In this document: positions 34,284 through 44,300 of the stretch, piece after piece
Layout: every line of letters begins with the position of its first letter
Position numbering within the stretch: position 1 is the stretch's first letter
NCBI GenBank assembly: GCA_963723165.1
Contig: CAVRPP010000005.1
Span: 1 to 64,000 of the forward strand
Length of the DNA stretch: 64,000 nucleotides
From: UBA4744 sp963723165
GTDB taxonomy: Bacteria > Actinomycetota > Acidimicrobiia > Spongiisociales > UBA4744
Direction: 5' to 3'
Notes under the pieces: model-generated
Seen by the model: the letters and a program-made list of their open reading frames with translations, nothing else
The model's database searches: none
What the model was told of the DNA's origin: nothing
Program-made: the position numbers and the translations under genes

Positions 34284-36362
34284 CTAATCAGTCTGCTGCT
34301 GCTCGATGCGGTACACGCGCCCCTCCCCCGGGGCCAGGTTCTCCAAACGGTGGAAGAACCCGTTGCCCTCGAGACGGCGGTCAATTGCCTCGATCCGGTC
34401 CACGGTCGAGTAGTCCGCCAGCAGGACCGCCTTCTGGTCAAGGGCCGGTATCCCGAAGTACCCGGAGCCCTTGGTCAATTCGTAGTTGACCACGAACACG
34501 CACCGGGCCGCGCCGGCCTGGGTCCAGGCGGCGATTCCTCGATGTGTGGTGGCATCGGGGGGGATCAGCCAGCGGGTTGATGAGCCGGCAATTGACGGAA
34601 GGATGCCGTCTGCATAGAGCCGGAGAGCCGTCAACCGATCAAACAGAGCCTGGTTTTCTCCCCACATGAATTGGTTTCCGTGGCGCGCCTTCGACGGATA
34701 GACGTTCGATTCGCCCCGTTCCCGGAACACAAAGAGCTTGGTGTAGCGCTCGTTCTCAACGGGTTCAAGGTGAACGTCCCTGATCTCGAAACCGAGACCG
34801 GTATATGAAGGCATGTCGGGCAGAAACAACGCTGTGAACAGCCGGGCCTCATTCCCACCGCGATACATCTCATCGAATCGCGGATCATCTTTGTCGGCGG
34901 TCATGACAGTGAAGGCCGGGGCGGTCCGCCGGGTGGCAAGATCGTCGAGGTACCGACGGAACCGACCGAGGAATGTCGGGCTGCCTATCACCGTCGATTG
35001 CAGGTCTCCAAGCGTGGCATCTGCCAGTGAGGCTTCGAGATGGTCGAGCTCCTCACCAAACTGGAACGTGTCGCGGGGAGGCAAGAACGTCTCGGCGAAG
35101 TATCCGAACCATGGAACCCCGGCCTGCTGCTGAATATGGGTCTTCACTGCCCCGAGGATGTCGTAGTACTCACCGACGTCATCCGGCACACCCGCCGGTC
35201 GCATCTGCACGTGCGACATGTCGCCGCGCATGAAGTCGAAATTGCCAGTGTGCTGAGTCTCGGCAAAGTGGTTGCAGACGTATTCCCATACATGCGGTCG
35301 CGGTCGGGCGAAATCGATCTCCCAGTTGGCGTTGTCGTCGAGGCGGCCGTAGAGCTTGAATCTGGCCAGCGGCGAAAAGACCCGGGACATCCCTTGCGGC
35401 CGCGTGATCACGAAATTGGGCCACTCCATGCCGTACTGGTCTGCGTCTATTTGTTTGGCGTCCGGATCCACCATGATGCCGCGAAAAGGCACGCCCATTG
35501 TCGCCGGTACCGGTTCTAGGCCTTGGCGCTTGAGGTGATTGATCAGGTCGACTCGCCGTTGCGTCCGCCCCGGAAGATCTGAAGGATCGCCGAACAAAAT
35601 CGCGAGACGCCCCCGTTCCGGAGCGGCGAACAGGGAAGCCCCGTCGACCGGCAAGCGAAGGGACGGATCGGCCGGGCCGACCCCTTGCAGCCACGAGAAG
35701 ATTGTCTGTTCGACGATCTCGTGAAGGGACTCGGACTGATCGACGATCTTCCGATCCAGGACCCGCATCCATTCAAATAGGTCCGGCGTACCGACGGTCG
35801 CCTCTGAGAATCGATCGGTGTGAGGAATAACGTCCATTCCGACCGTCTTGCCCATGACGTGCAACACGTTGCACACAGCCCGCAGTTGTCGCTCAATAGT
35901 GTCGACGTGGGGCGCCAGCACCCTCAACTCGTCCGAGAAGAACTCGTGGTTGAGGTTCCATCCCGCTATCCCGTAGAGGCTTTCGACAACGCCCGGTTCC
36001 CAGATCGGCAGCAAGTGAATCGAATCGAAGGCAGCCGGAAGCGTCAGGGCATACTTGATGACCCCGGCGTAGTCGTTCACTGTCCGAACGTTGATGCCGA
36101 CCATGTTGGATCGCCGCAGCCACGACGAATCGGGCTCTCGAGCCCGCGGGGAAACTACCTCGACGGGCAGGTCGGCCAAAGACTGGTCGAGATCGACTGC
36201 AGCAGGCGAGAGGGCGACATCGACCGCTTCCCCCAACCGGCGCCTCAGCAGGTCGAGCGCCTCGCCCAACGGCAGCGCGATCGCGTCCTGGGGCCGCAAC
36301 CCCGCCGCAAAGGAGACCCGGCCGGTAGTGAAGTCGTACTCGCCCGGCAGGTTGGAAGCCAT
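34284..36362 (-). CDS. GH13-like (alpha-amylase superfamily) protein
   Basis: The 692-residue protein reads as a TIM barrel of the alpha-amylase clan. SIHLLPIWEPGVVESLYGIA with GWNLNHEFF matches the first conserved region, and GKTVGMDVIPHTDRFSEAT the strand-3 region (VDxVxNH-like). No clear strand-4 and strand-5 nucleophile/acid pair (DAxR, ExW) is visible by eye, so it may use another mechanism or be divergent. A C-terminal beta-domain (GAARCVFVVNYEL, then PGEGRVYRI) is typical of GH13 enzymes. The ATG overlaps the stop of the P-loop kinase gene by one base (TGATG). A role in phosphorylated-sugar turnover with that kinase is inferred. Confidence 0.6.
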   Translation of the reverse strand: MASNLPGEYDFTTGRVSFAAGLRPQDAIALPLGEALDLLRRRLGEAVDVALSPAAVDLDQSLADLPVEVVSPRAREPDSSWLRRSNMVGINVRTVNDYAGVIKYALTLPAAFDSIHLLPIWEPGVVESLYGIAGWNLNHEFFSDELRVLAPHVDTIERQLRAVCNVLHVMGKTVGMDVIPHTDRFSEATVGTPDLFEWMRVLDRKIVDQSESLHEIVEQTIFSWLQGVGPADPSLRLPVDGASLFAAPERGRLAILFGDPSDLPGRTQRRVDLINHLKRQGLEPVPATMGVPFRGIMVDPDAKQIDADQYGMEWPNFVITRPQGMSRVFSPLARFKLYGRLDDNANWEIDFARPRPHVWEYVCNHFAETQHTGNFDFMRGDMSHVQMRPAGVPDDVGEYYDILGAVKTHIQQQAGVPWFGYFAETFLPPRDTFQFGEELDHLEASLADATLGDLQSTVIGSPTFLGRFRRYLDDLATRRTAPAFTVMTADKDDPRFDEMYRGGNEARLFTALFLPDMPSYTGLGFEIRDVHLEPVENERYTKLFVFRERGESNVYPSKARHGNQFMWGENQALFDRLTALRLYADGILPSIAGSSTRWLIPPDATTHRGIAAWTQAGAARCVFVVNYELTKGSGYFGIPALDQKAVLLADYSTVDRIEAIDRRLEGNGFFHRLENLAPGEGRVYRIEQQQTD

Positions 36363-37009
36363 CACACCGTTACGAACTCGACGTCATAGTCCCGGGTGAT
36401 CACAACGTCGGCAATACCACGATGCTGAGAGATGATCTCGTGTTCGGCCTTGAGCACGTCTTCGATGAAGGAGTCGAATTCCTCCCGACCCCTTCGCATG
36501 CGATGCTCCATAGTCTCGAGACGGTTGCGGGCAATGAAAACGCGCCGATCGACGTTTTGGCAAAGTGACGTGTACACGCCCTCGGCGATTACCACCTCCA
36601 CGTCGTCGAGCGAGATGGTCTCCTCAGTGATCAGGTTCTCTGCGTAGATCACCAGCGGCTTCACGAGAGACGCCACCCCCTCCCGTGCCGCGGCGAGGTG
36701 CTCGTCCAGCAACTCGATCCGCACCTCGGTGGTTCCCACCCAACAGAAGTTGGCACGGCGCGCTTCGTCATTCGAGCGGGGGGGAAGCACGTAGTAATCA
36801 TCTTGCTGGAGAACCGCCGCCTTGACGCCTCGTTCCCCGAGCGTGTCCGCAAGTGCGCGGGCGGTCTCAGACTTACCGCTCCCCGACTCTCCGGCCACGG
36901 TCATGGTGTACCGGCGGACGGATCGACTGATCTCTTCAAACAGTTTGTCGATGATCAAGTCGGCCGCGCTCTTGTGTTCCTCGCCTACGAGGATGATGTC
37001 GCCCTTCAT
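36362..37009 (-). CDS. Uridine kinase-like P-loop kinase
   Basis: The 215-residue protein has Walker A AGESGSGKSETA at about residues 39-50, a DDYY motif (QQDDYYVLPP) near 70, VVIAEGVYTSL as Walker-B-like strand near 130, and the lid region RNRLETMEHRMRRGREEFDS. This is the order seen in uridine/cytidine kinase and phosphoribulokinase-type proteins. The substrate could be a nucleoside or a sugar; the coupled GH13-like gene favours a sugar (inference). It is the first gene of the two-gene operon. Confidence 0.78.
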   Translation of the reverse strand: MKGDIILVGEEHKSAADLIIDKLFEEISRSVRRYTMTVAGESGSGKSETARALADTLGERGVKAAVLQQDDYYVLPPRSNDEARRANFCWVGTTEVRIELLDEHLAAAREGVASLVKPLVIYAENLITEETISLDDVEVVIAEGVYTSLCQNVDRRVFIARNRLETMEHRMRRGREEFDSFIEDVLKAEHEIISQHRGIADVVITRDYDVEFVTV

Positions 37010-37082
37010 CGCCGGTATCCTAACGCAGCCTTGCCTGGCCCTCTCTCGAGAGCAGGCCGGGATCCGTCGTCCTGGAGAGCCC

Positions 37083-37565
37083 GTGAGCTTTGTCGATCAC
37101 TATCGCCGATGGTTCTCGAGGGTTGCTTCGACAACCTTCGCACGAACCTGGCTGGGACCGAAGGTGGTCAGCCGCCTCGACCGGATGCTCTACACACCGA
37201 CCCGTGGTGGCCTCCTCTCCCTGGGGTCGCGGGCGTACCCGACGCTGCTTCTCACTTCCACCGGCCACAAGACCGCTCGGCCCCATACGGTCCCCCTGTT
37301 CTACCTGGAGCAGGACACACGTCTGCTGGTAGTTGCATCCAACTACGGACGGCCGGATCATCCGGGGTGGTCGACAAACCTGCTGCATGACCCGACCGGA
37401 AACGTGCAGGTGGCGCAACGACACTGGACTGTGAAGGCCCGCCTTCTGCCACCCGATGAAAAGGCGAAGGTGTGGCCAGACCTGATTCAACTCTTCGATG
37501 GCTGGCAGGACTACGAAGACGAAACGACCCGCTCGATCCGGGTCTTCTCGCTCGATGCGGTCTAG
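37083..37565 (+). CDS. F420-type nitroreductase family protein
   Basis: The 160-residue product has the split-barrel fold of the deazaflavin-dependent nitroreductase (Ddn) family: RGGLLSLGSRAYPTLLLTSTG, then ARPHTVPLFYLEQDTRLLVV, and the Ser/Asn-rich ASNYGRPDHPGWSTNLL that contacts the cofactor, followed by NVQVAQRHWTVKARLL. Members use F420 and are largely actinomycete proteins. GTG 37083 has GGAGAG 5 nt upstream. Substrate unknown. Confidence 0.82.
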   Translation: MSFVDHYRRWFSRVASTTFARTWLGPKVVSRLDRMLYTPTRGGLLSLGSRAYPTLLLTSTGHKTARPHTVPLFYLEQDTRLLVVASNYGRPDHPGWSTNLLHDPTGNVQVAQRHWTVKARLLPPDEKAKVWPDLIQLFDGWQDYEDETTRSIRVFSLDAV

Positions 37566-37684
37566 GTGGTCCACGTTCTACCATTTACTCCCAGACCCGG
37601 GCTTGGGCTGCGCCCAACGGCCCGTTAGCCTGCGCTCACGCTCCGATGCTGGGTTGGGGCGCAAACGAAGGCGGAGTAGCCCAC

Positions 37685-38494
37685 ATGCGCAATGCGCGGT
37701 CGGCCCTGGTTGGACTGGGCACCCTCATCATCCTCGTCACGTTCGTCGGTTTTGCAACGTTCTCTCCCAACGGTGCCGATACCTCGCGCCCGGAGACGCC
37801 GGCGGTTGTGGCTGAGGAGCCCCTTGTGCTGGCCGCAGACGCCGGTGCCACGACCGGTCGAGTAACTGCCTTTGTCTTTGCGAATCAACTCCAAACCACC
37901 GTCCCCGCCGAATCCGGGATCGCCACCGAGGTCGACGAACCTGCCGCCGAACTGACCGTCGCCTCCTTCGCCGAAGAAGACCGGCGGCCGCCGACCACAA
38001 CCACCACGGAACCCCCAACCACGACCACAACTGCGGCGCGGGTCACGACAACCACCTCTCCCCAGGCCACGACAACCACCACCGCGCCCCCGACCACCAC
38101 CACCACGGAACCCCCGACCACCACCACAACCACCACGGAGCCCCCGACCACCACCACCACGGTCCCGTCGAGCAGCCCCCTCAGTGAGAGCGAAATGCGA
38201 GATCTGGCCTCTGCATACTTCCCGGCGGAAGACCTCGACAAGGCCGTATTGGTCGCCCGCTGCGAATCGAACTACGACCCCTCCGCATACAACCCGGCCG
38301 GTCCTTTCATCGGTCTGTACCAGCACTCCATGAACTACTGGGACGGCCGCGCCGCATCAGCCGGGTGGGAAGGGGCCAGCCCCTACGATGCCTCCGCCAA
38401 CACCGCCGTGACTGCCTGGTTGGTCGCTCGAGACGGGTGGAACGGCCACTGGCCGTATTGTGGCCCGTGGGCGGACGGGCAACTAGGCGGATAG
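37685..38494 (+). CDS. Secreted lysozyme-like/transglycosylase protein with Thr-Pro stalk
   Basis: The 269-residue product has an N-terminal hydrophobic anchor (SALVGLGTLIILVTFVGFATF), a spacer, then a low-complexity Thr/Pro stretch (about residues 103-160) and a C-terminal lysozyme-like domain: VLVARCESNYDPSAYNPAGP with the catalytic Glu in CESNY, GLYQHSMNYW, and a NTAVTAWLVARDGWNGHWPYC ending typical of SLT/Rpf-like folds. It should cut peptidoglycan at the cell surface, with the stalk reaching through the wall. No sortase motif is seen; it seems membrane-tethered. Confidence 0.75.
   Translation: MRNARSALVGLGTLIILVTFVGFATFSPNGADTSRPETPAVVAEEPLVLAADAGATTGRVTAFVFANQLQTTVPAESGIATEVDEPAAELTVASFAEEDRRPPTTTTTEPPTTTTTAARVTTTTSPQATTTTTAPPTTTTTEPPTTTTTTTEPPTTTTTVPSSSPLSESEMRDLASAYFPAEDLDKAVLVARCESNYDPSAYNPAGPFIGLYQHSMNYWDGRAASAGWEGASPYDASANTAVTAWLVARDGWNGHWPYCGPWADGQLGG
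37987..38167 (+). repeat. Low-complexity ACC/CCG repeat encoding Thr-Pro stalk
   Basis: The coding strand here is a run of degenerate (P)TTTTTEPPTTTTT units written in ACC, ACG, ACA and CCN codons. Such tracts expand and contract by slippage, so stalk length may differ between strains. The reverse strand has long spurious open frames because of it. Confidence 0.7.
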
Positions 38495-38498
38495 CAGG

Positions 38499-39179
38499 TC
38501 AGGCGGCTCGAAGGTAGAGAACCGAGTTCCCCTCTTTGCCCGTCACTTCAATTGCGCCTGTGGCGCGCAGGCAATACGCCATGTGCTGTGCCGCGCGCCG
38601 GGATACGCCGGCCAACCCGGCGATATCAGCCGTCGTGAAGGGCTCCGGCAGGCCGGTCGGTAGCAGCTGAACCAGATCGGCCGATGACCGGATCCGCAAG
38701 CTCTCCGCAACCTCGACCAAAGCCCTGCCCAGCACCACCCAGCCCTTCCGACGCCAGGCCTGCCCCGGGCGATGCACCCGCACCTCTTCTTCCATCGTCA
38801 GGAGTACGTCGAGTTCAAAGCCGGGATGATCGATCAAGGTTGGGAAACTCACCAATTTGGTGAATACGTCCTCATAACGCCCACGTTTCGGAGAACGTCG
38901 CCTCGATAGCAGCTCACCGTCATCGCTGACGCGGACAATGGTCCGGGTCAACGGAATCGGTGCGACGACTCGCACCCGGTGACGCGTCGTCAGATCCTCG
39001 AGTTTGACGCGCAGTGGGGCGAAACCGCCGGTTTGCACCTCAATGAGGAGTTCCCCCCGAACCAGGTCGATCACGTAGCCATCGATCGGGTGCTCGATCA
39101 GATCACCAGGACGCGCATACCAGAGTTTCAAAGCCGCGTGCAGCGATCCCTCGTTCAATGTGCCGATCACGAGGTCCAT
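38499..39179 (-). CDS. Nuclease-like domain plus winged helix, hypothetical
   Basis: The 226-residue protein opens with a domain resembling PD-(D/E)xK nucleases (DGYVIDLVRGELLIEVQTGG, with D, E and Q in the usual places, near residues 31-50) and ends with a winged-helix domain (GLPEPFTTADIAGLAGVSRRA then HMAYCLRATGAIEVTG). The combination recalls nuclease-related DNA-binding proteins, but no function is known. Start is placed at ATG 39179 (MDLVIGTLNEG), 110 bp from the divergent pckA; the longer open frame to 39395 runs through pckA and is unlikely. Confidence 0.6.
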   Translation of the reverse strand: MDLVIGTLNEGSLHAALKLWYARPGDLIEHPIDGYVIDLVRGELLIEVQTGGFAPLRVKLEDLTTRHRVRVVAPIPLTRTIVRVSDDGELLSRRRSPKRGRYEDVFTKLVSFPTLIDHPGFELDVLLTMEEEVRVHRPGQAWRRKGWVVLGRALVEVAESLRIRSSADLVQLLPTGLPEPFTTADIAGLAGVSRRAAQHMAYCLRATGAIEVTGKEGNSVLYLRAA

Positions 39180-39288
39180 GGTTGCAGCCTCACCAAGAGG
39201 TTGGCGCATTGTGGCGAATATCGCCGGCCACCAGAGTCGTCTCGCCGGGCCAGTAAGCTTCTGCCCGAGACGACCACGAGAGGTAACC

Positions 39289-40869
39289 ATGCAGGATCTG
39301 ACGGCCCACGGCATCACTCCCGAACGCGAGGTGTACTGGGATCTTTCGACGCCGCATCTTGTCGAGCACACGCTCCGGCGCGGTGAGGGCGTCATCGCTC
39401 ATCAGGGACCCATCGTCGTTTCGACGGTGCCCTACACGGGCCGCAGCCCCAAAGACAAGTTTGTGGTCCGGGAAGAGACGACCGAAAAGGACATCTGGTG
39501 GGGCGACGTCAACCATCCAATCGAAACCGAGGTGTACGAAGCCCTGTACGACCGGGTAACTGAATACCTCGGCAAGCAGGACTTGTACATCCAGGACGTC
39601 TATGCGGCCGCCGACCCCCAATACCGCCTGGCCGTGCGCGTGATCACCGAAACACCCTGGCATGCCCACTTCTGCCGCAACATGTTCCGGCTGCCCCGGA
39701 CCTACGAGCATGACGACGAGATCGAGCCTTTCATGCCAGATTTCACCATCGTGCACGCCCCCCATTTCAAAGCCGACCCGGATCGCGACGGAACCCGCAG
39801 CGAAGTCTTCATCATGATCAGCTTCGTTCACAAGGTCCTGCTCATCGGTGGTTCGACCTACATGGGTGAGATGAAGAAATCGGTGTTCTCAGTCATGAAC
39901 TACTTGCTACCCAAAGCGGGTGTGCTCAGCATGCACGCTTCGGCGAACGTCGGTCCGGACGGCGACTCGGCAGTGATCTTCGGCCTTTCTGGAACCGGGA
40001 AGACGACTCTGGCAACGGATCCAACCCGTGGCATGATCGGCGACGACGAGATCGGTTGGGGTGTCGACGGCATCTTCAATATCGAGGGTGGCTCATACGC
40101 CAAGGTCATCAATTTGAGCAAGGAAGACGAGCCCCTCATCTACGATTCCGCCAACCAGTTCGAGACCATTCTCGAAAACGTGGTGTTGAACCCCGATAGC
40201 CGCCATCCCGAATGGGAAGACGCCTCGAACACGGAGAACACTCGCTGTTCGTACCCGCTGTTACATCTTCCCAACGTCATTCGGACCGGAGTCGCGGGCC
40301 ATCCGAACAACATTGTCTTCCTGTCGGCGGACGCTTTCGGAGTGCTGCCTCCCATCTCGCGATTGACCCGCGAGCAGGCGATGTATTACTTCATGTCCGG
40401 TTACACGGCCAAGCTGGCGGGAACCGAGCGGGGCGTCAACGAACCGGTCGCCACCTTCTCCCCTTGTTTCGGAGCACCGTTTCTGCCGCTGCCGCCTTCC
40501 TATTACGCCAAGGTGCTCGCCGAGAAGATCGACGAGTTCAACCCGGGGTTGTGGATGATCAACACCGGTTGGACGAGTGGCCCGCACGGCATCGGGTACC
40601 GGATCCGGATTCCCCACACCCGGGCCATGCTCAACGCCGCCCTGGCCGGCCAACTGGACAACGCGGAGTACATCGAAGACCTGGTGTTCGGGTTGCAGGT
40701 ACCGACCGAGATCCCGGGGGTCCCGACCAAACTGTTGATTGCCCGTGACACGTGGGAAAACCCTGCGACCTACGACGTGCAGGCCCGCAAGCTGGCCGGT
40801 ATGTTCCGCGACAACTTTACGAAATACTCGGCAACACCCGAAGTGGTGGCTGCCGGACCGCAGGGCTAG
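39289..40869 (+). CDS. pckA: Phosphoenolpyruvate carboxykinase (ATP)
   Basis: The 526-residue protein converts oxaloacetate and ATP to PEP, ADP and CO2, the first step of gluconeogenesis. Signatures are YTGRSPKDKF (substrate-binding Arg near residue 50), HKVLLIGGSTYMGEMKKS, the P-loop GLSGTGKTTL near 235, GDDEIGW metal site, RCSYPLLHLPN and the C-terminal FSPCFGAPFLPLPPS. This is the ATP-dependent (PCKA) type, less usual in actinomycetes, where GTP-dependent enzymes dominate. GAGAGG lies 4-8 nt before ATG 39289. A strong hairpin follows the stop. Confidence 0.95.
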   Translation: MQDLTAHGITPEREVYWDLSTPHLVEHTLRRGEGVIAHQGPIVVSTVPYTGRSPKDKFVVREETTEKDIWWGDVNHPIETEVYEALYDRVTEYLGKQDLYIQDVYAAADPQYRLAVRVITETPWHAHFCRNMFRLPRTYEHDDEIEPFMPDFTIVHAPHFKADPDRDGTRSEVFIMISFVHKVLLIGGSTYMGEMKKSVFSVMNYLLPKAGVLSMHASANVGPDGDSAVIFGLSGTGKTTLATDPTRGMIGDDEIGWGVDGIFNIEGGSYAKVINLSKEDEPLIYDSANQFETILENVVLNPDSRHPEWEDASNTENTRCSYPLLHLPNVIRTGVAGHPNNIVFLSADAFGVLPPISRLTREQAMYYFMSGYTAKLAGTERGVNEPVATFSPCFGAPFLPLPPSYYAKVLAEKIDEFNPGLWMINTGWTSGPHGIGYRIRIPHTRAMLNAALAGQLDNAEYIEDLVFGLQVPTEIPGVPTKLLIARDTWENPATYDVQARKLAGMFRDNFTKYSATPEVVAAGPQG

Positions 40870-40887
40870 AAAAGCAGTCCGAACGCA

Positions 40888-40920
40888 GAGCGCGGCGTCC
40901 AACGACTGGGCGCCGCGCTC
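40888..40920. terminator. Bidirectional hairpin terminator
   Basis: A perfect 10-bp stem (GAGCGCGGCG with CGCCGCGCTC) with a 13-nt loop lies between the convergent pckA and IHDSW-repeat genes. It has no U-tract, as is common in high-GC actinomycetes. It could end both transcripts. Confidence 0.6.
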
Positions 40921-40927
40921 CGATTGT

Positions 40928-41224
40928 CTACGGGGTGTTCATCCACGAATCGTGGATCTCCACCGGGGCCAGGTTGGCCACGTTGACCCACGAGTCGTGG
41001 ATCTCGGTTGCCGCCCCGTAGGCCGGATAGTTCATCCACGAGTCATGGATCTCCGCAACCGGCGCCCCTGTCGTCAACACGACCACGACCACGGCCAGGA
41101 CAACAACGGCCAGGACGAACAGGATGGTCGTCAACACGGGAACCGGCCGCGAAGCGGCCTCAGGGGTTTTGGGCCGACCCACATCTGTTTCGGGCCTGAC
41201 GGTCCGGGGATCGACGGTTTGCAC
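40928..41224 (-). CDS. Small membrane protein with three IHDSW repeats
   Basis: The 98-residue protein has a short cytoplasmic N-terminus rich in Pro/Arg (DPRTVRPETDVGRPKT), one strong membrane helix (VLTTILFVLAVVVLAVVVVV) and an outside tail of about 40 residues carrying three copies of EIHDSW(M/V)N, spaced 14-15 residues apart and ending at the C-terminus. AAGGAGG lies 7 nt before GTG 41224, a strong signal that fixes the start; ATG 41248 would be too close. I know no family with this repeat. The tail may bind metal through His/Asp or form a short adhesive or sensing peptide; this is speculation. It is convergent with pckA. Confidence 0.7.
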   Translation of the reverse strand: MQTVDPRTVRPETDVGRPKTPEAASRPVPVLTTILFVLAVVVLAVVVVVLTTGAPVAEIHDSWMNYPAYGAATEIHDSWVNVANLAPVEIHDSWMNTP

Positions 41225-41370
41225 GACGGAACCTCCTTCCGAGCGCACGGTCGAGGCAAGATGCCTGCTCTTCCACTGTCTCTCTGCCCCGACCCGTCTG
41301 ATAGAGGAGAAAGTCCCTACCCGGATCTGGATTCCTTGGACTTTCCGACAGACTCGCCGGCGACCGCTAC

Positions 41371-44300
41371 CTAGCGGAAATCCCGGGAGGTGACCCCTTC
41401 AACCGGCCACGGCGAAAAACGGCGAGCCACAAAGTTGGTGACCCCATCCCGGTACTCAACCACGCCATCGAGCACCAGGCCGGGGTGGCGCCGGGCCACC
41501 TCCCGGTTGGCCTGCCAGATGTCGGGCAGCACGACCACATTGAGGATGCCGGTCTCGTCCTCCAGATTGAAGAAGATCACCCCGTTGGCGGTACCAGGCC
41601 GTTGGCGGTGGGTGACGATGCCTCCCACCGTGGCCCGCACCCCGTTGCGGCGCAACGCCAGGATCCCTTTGATGGGCAGACAGCCCAGATCGTCCAGTCG
41701 GGTACGGATGAACTGGACCGGGTGCGCCGTCGAGACACCGGTAGCCCACAGGTCGGCGAGGTGTTCTTCTCTATCGCTCATACCCGGCAAGGCAGGGGCC
41801 TCGAGGCCGGGAGCCAGCGGCAGGCGCTGCGGGTCGATCTCGGCGAGCGCTCCCGCCGCCCACATTCCGGCCCGCCGGGACAAACCAAGACTCTCGAGCG
41901 CTCCCGCACCGGCCAGCGCCTCGAGCGCATCGACCGGCAGGCCGGTCCGCTGGGCCAGGTCTTCGGGAGTTGCGAAGGCACCGCCGATCTGACGGGCTGC
42001 TTCGATCCGGGTGATCTCCGTATCGCCCAGGTTGCGCACGTAGCGCAAGCCCATGCGCATTGCTACCGCCGGACGGACCGGATCGTCCACAGCGCCCCTC
42101 CCCCGCCGCCACGACTTCTCGTAGTACGTCACAACGTCGTCGGGACCGGCGTCGTTTGGTTCGATGGTGCAATCATGGAACGACCGGTTGACATCGGGTG
42201 GCAGCGTCACCACCCCGTGCCGGGCGGCGTCCTGAACCAGCGAATTGGGGCTGTAGAAACCCATCGGATAGGCGTTGAGCAACCCGGCCAGGAACTCGGT
42301 CGGCCAGTGATACTTCAACCAGGCCGACATGTACACGATGTATGCGAACGAAACCGAGTGACTCTCCGGGAAACCAAAAGAGGCGAATCCCTGCAGCTTC
42401 TCCCATATCTCGTCGGCGGCAGCCCCGGCAATACCCTTCCGGGCCATTCCCCGATACACCTCGTCCTGGAGTTTCCCCATGGCTTCTGAGGAACGCTTGT
42501 GGGTCATGGCCTGACGGAGCCGGTCCGATTGGCCGCCGTCGAACCCTGCACAGATACGAGCCAGTTCCATGAGCTGTTCCTGGAAGATGGGCACTCCGAG
42601 CGTCTTGGCCAGTACCGGCTCAGTTGAGGGGTGAGGAAAACGAACCGGTTCTTCGCCGTTGCGGCGCCGCAGATAGGGGTGGACCGACTGGCCCTGGATC
42701 GGACCGGGTCGAATCAGAGCCACCTCAACGGCAAGATCGTAGAACGTCTTCGGTTTCATCTTGGGCAATGTGGCCATCTGGGCTCGCGATTCCACCTGGA
42801 ACATCCCGACCGTGTCTGAAGTGGTGAGCATCTCGTAGATGGCCGGTTCCTGGTCGATGGTGGCCAGATCGACTTCGATGCCGTGTGCCTCACGGATCAG
42901 ATCGACCGCCAGGTGGAGCGCGTTGAGCATCCCCAGACCGAGCAGATCGAACTTGACGATGCCAATCGCCGCACAATCGTCCTTGTCCCACTGGAGAACC
43001 GAACGACCCTCCATCCGGCCCCACTCGAGGGGCACCACCTGCCAGAGAGGACGGTCGGCGATCACCACCCCGCCGGAGTGGATCCCCAGGTGTCGGGGGA
43101 ACCCGTCGAGCCGGTGACAGATGTCGTAGATGAAGTCGGCGGTCATCCCCGCCGGAAGTGGAGCCTCGAGGCGAAGCTTGGACGGATCGCGGGTGTCAAC
43201 ATATTTTGAGAGCCCGTCCACCTGAGCCTGAGTCAATCCAAACGTTTTGCCGACGTCCCGCAGGACCGACCGGGCCCGATAGGTGATCACGTTGGCCACC
43301 ATGGCCGCCCGCTCCCGCCCGTAGCGGCGGTAGCAATACTGAATGACCTCTTCCCGGCGGTCGGCCTCGAGATCCAGGTCGATGTCGGGTGGGCGTCCTC
43401 GCTCGTCGGAAAGAAAACGCTCGAACGGAAGATGCAGCCGGATCGGATCGACCTTGGTCAGTCCGAGACACCGGCAGACCGCCGAATCGGCGCCGGACCC
43501 GCGAATCTGACAGTAGATGTCCTGCGAGCGGGCAAAGTTGACGATATCCCACACCACCAGGAAATACCCGGGAAAACCGAGGCGCTCGATCACGCCCAGT
43601 TCATGCTCCAACCGCTGCACCGCCTGCGGGTCTATCCCCCCGGAGCGACCTGCGTACACCTCCCTGGCTCCCTCGAATGTCAGGTGCCTGAGGTAGTCCA
43701 TTTCGTCCCGATAATGTCCCGGCATCGGAAAATCGGGCAGCTGCGGTGCCACCAGCTGCAGGTCGAACGCCAGCCTCCGGCCGAGATCCCCGGCCCTCTG
43801 CACCGCTCCTGGATAGCGGACGAACCTGTGATGCATCTCCTCAGGAGATTTGAGGTACCGCTCATTCGTAGCAGGACGATGCCCGTCCCCTTCCTCGAGG
43901 CTGCGCCGGCCACCAATGGCGGCCAGGACCTCGGACAGGTCCGCGTCCTCCGGATCTGCGTAGTGGACGTTGTTGGTGGCCACGACCGGAAGCTGCAGGC
44001 GGCGTCCTACCTCCCACAGCACATCGTTGCGGAGGTCGTCCTCCGGCATCCGGTGATTCCAGAGCTCGATGTGGAGACGCCGCCCGAAGAGATCCCGCAA
44101 CCGGGCGGCAGAACCCAGGGCACCGTCAAGATCACCACGCTGGGCGGCGCGAGGCACGGCGCCCTGCCAGCAGCCGGTCAGTGCATACAGTTCTCCCTTA
44201 CGGGCCGCGCCGGCTAGATCCGACCAGGTGTATCGGGGAGCGTCCTTCTCGCCTCGGAACTGGGCCCGTGCAACCAACCGGCTGAGGGCGGCGTATCCCC

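Noticed and set aside
40941..41050. Three near-palindromes of the form CCACGANTCGTGG
   Set aside because: They fall exactly on codons of the IHDSW repeats, so the peptide repeat explains them; an operator role is not needed.
41485..42489. 334-codon open frame opposite dnaE2
   Set aside because: Polymerase motifs on the minus strand are unambiguous.
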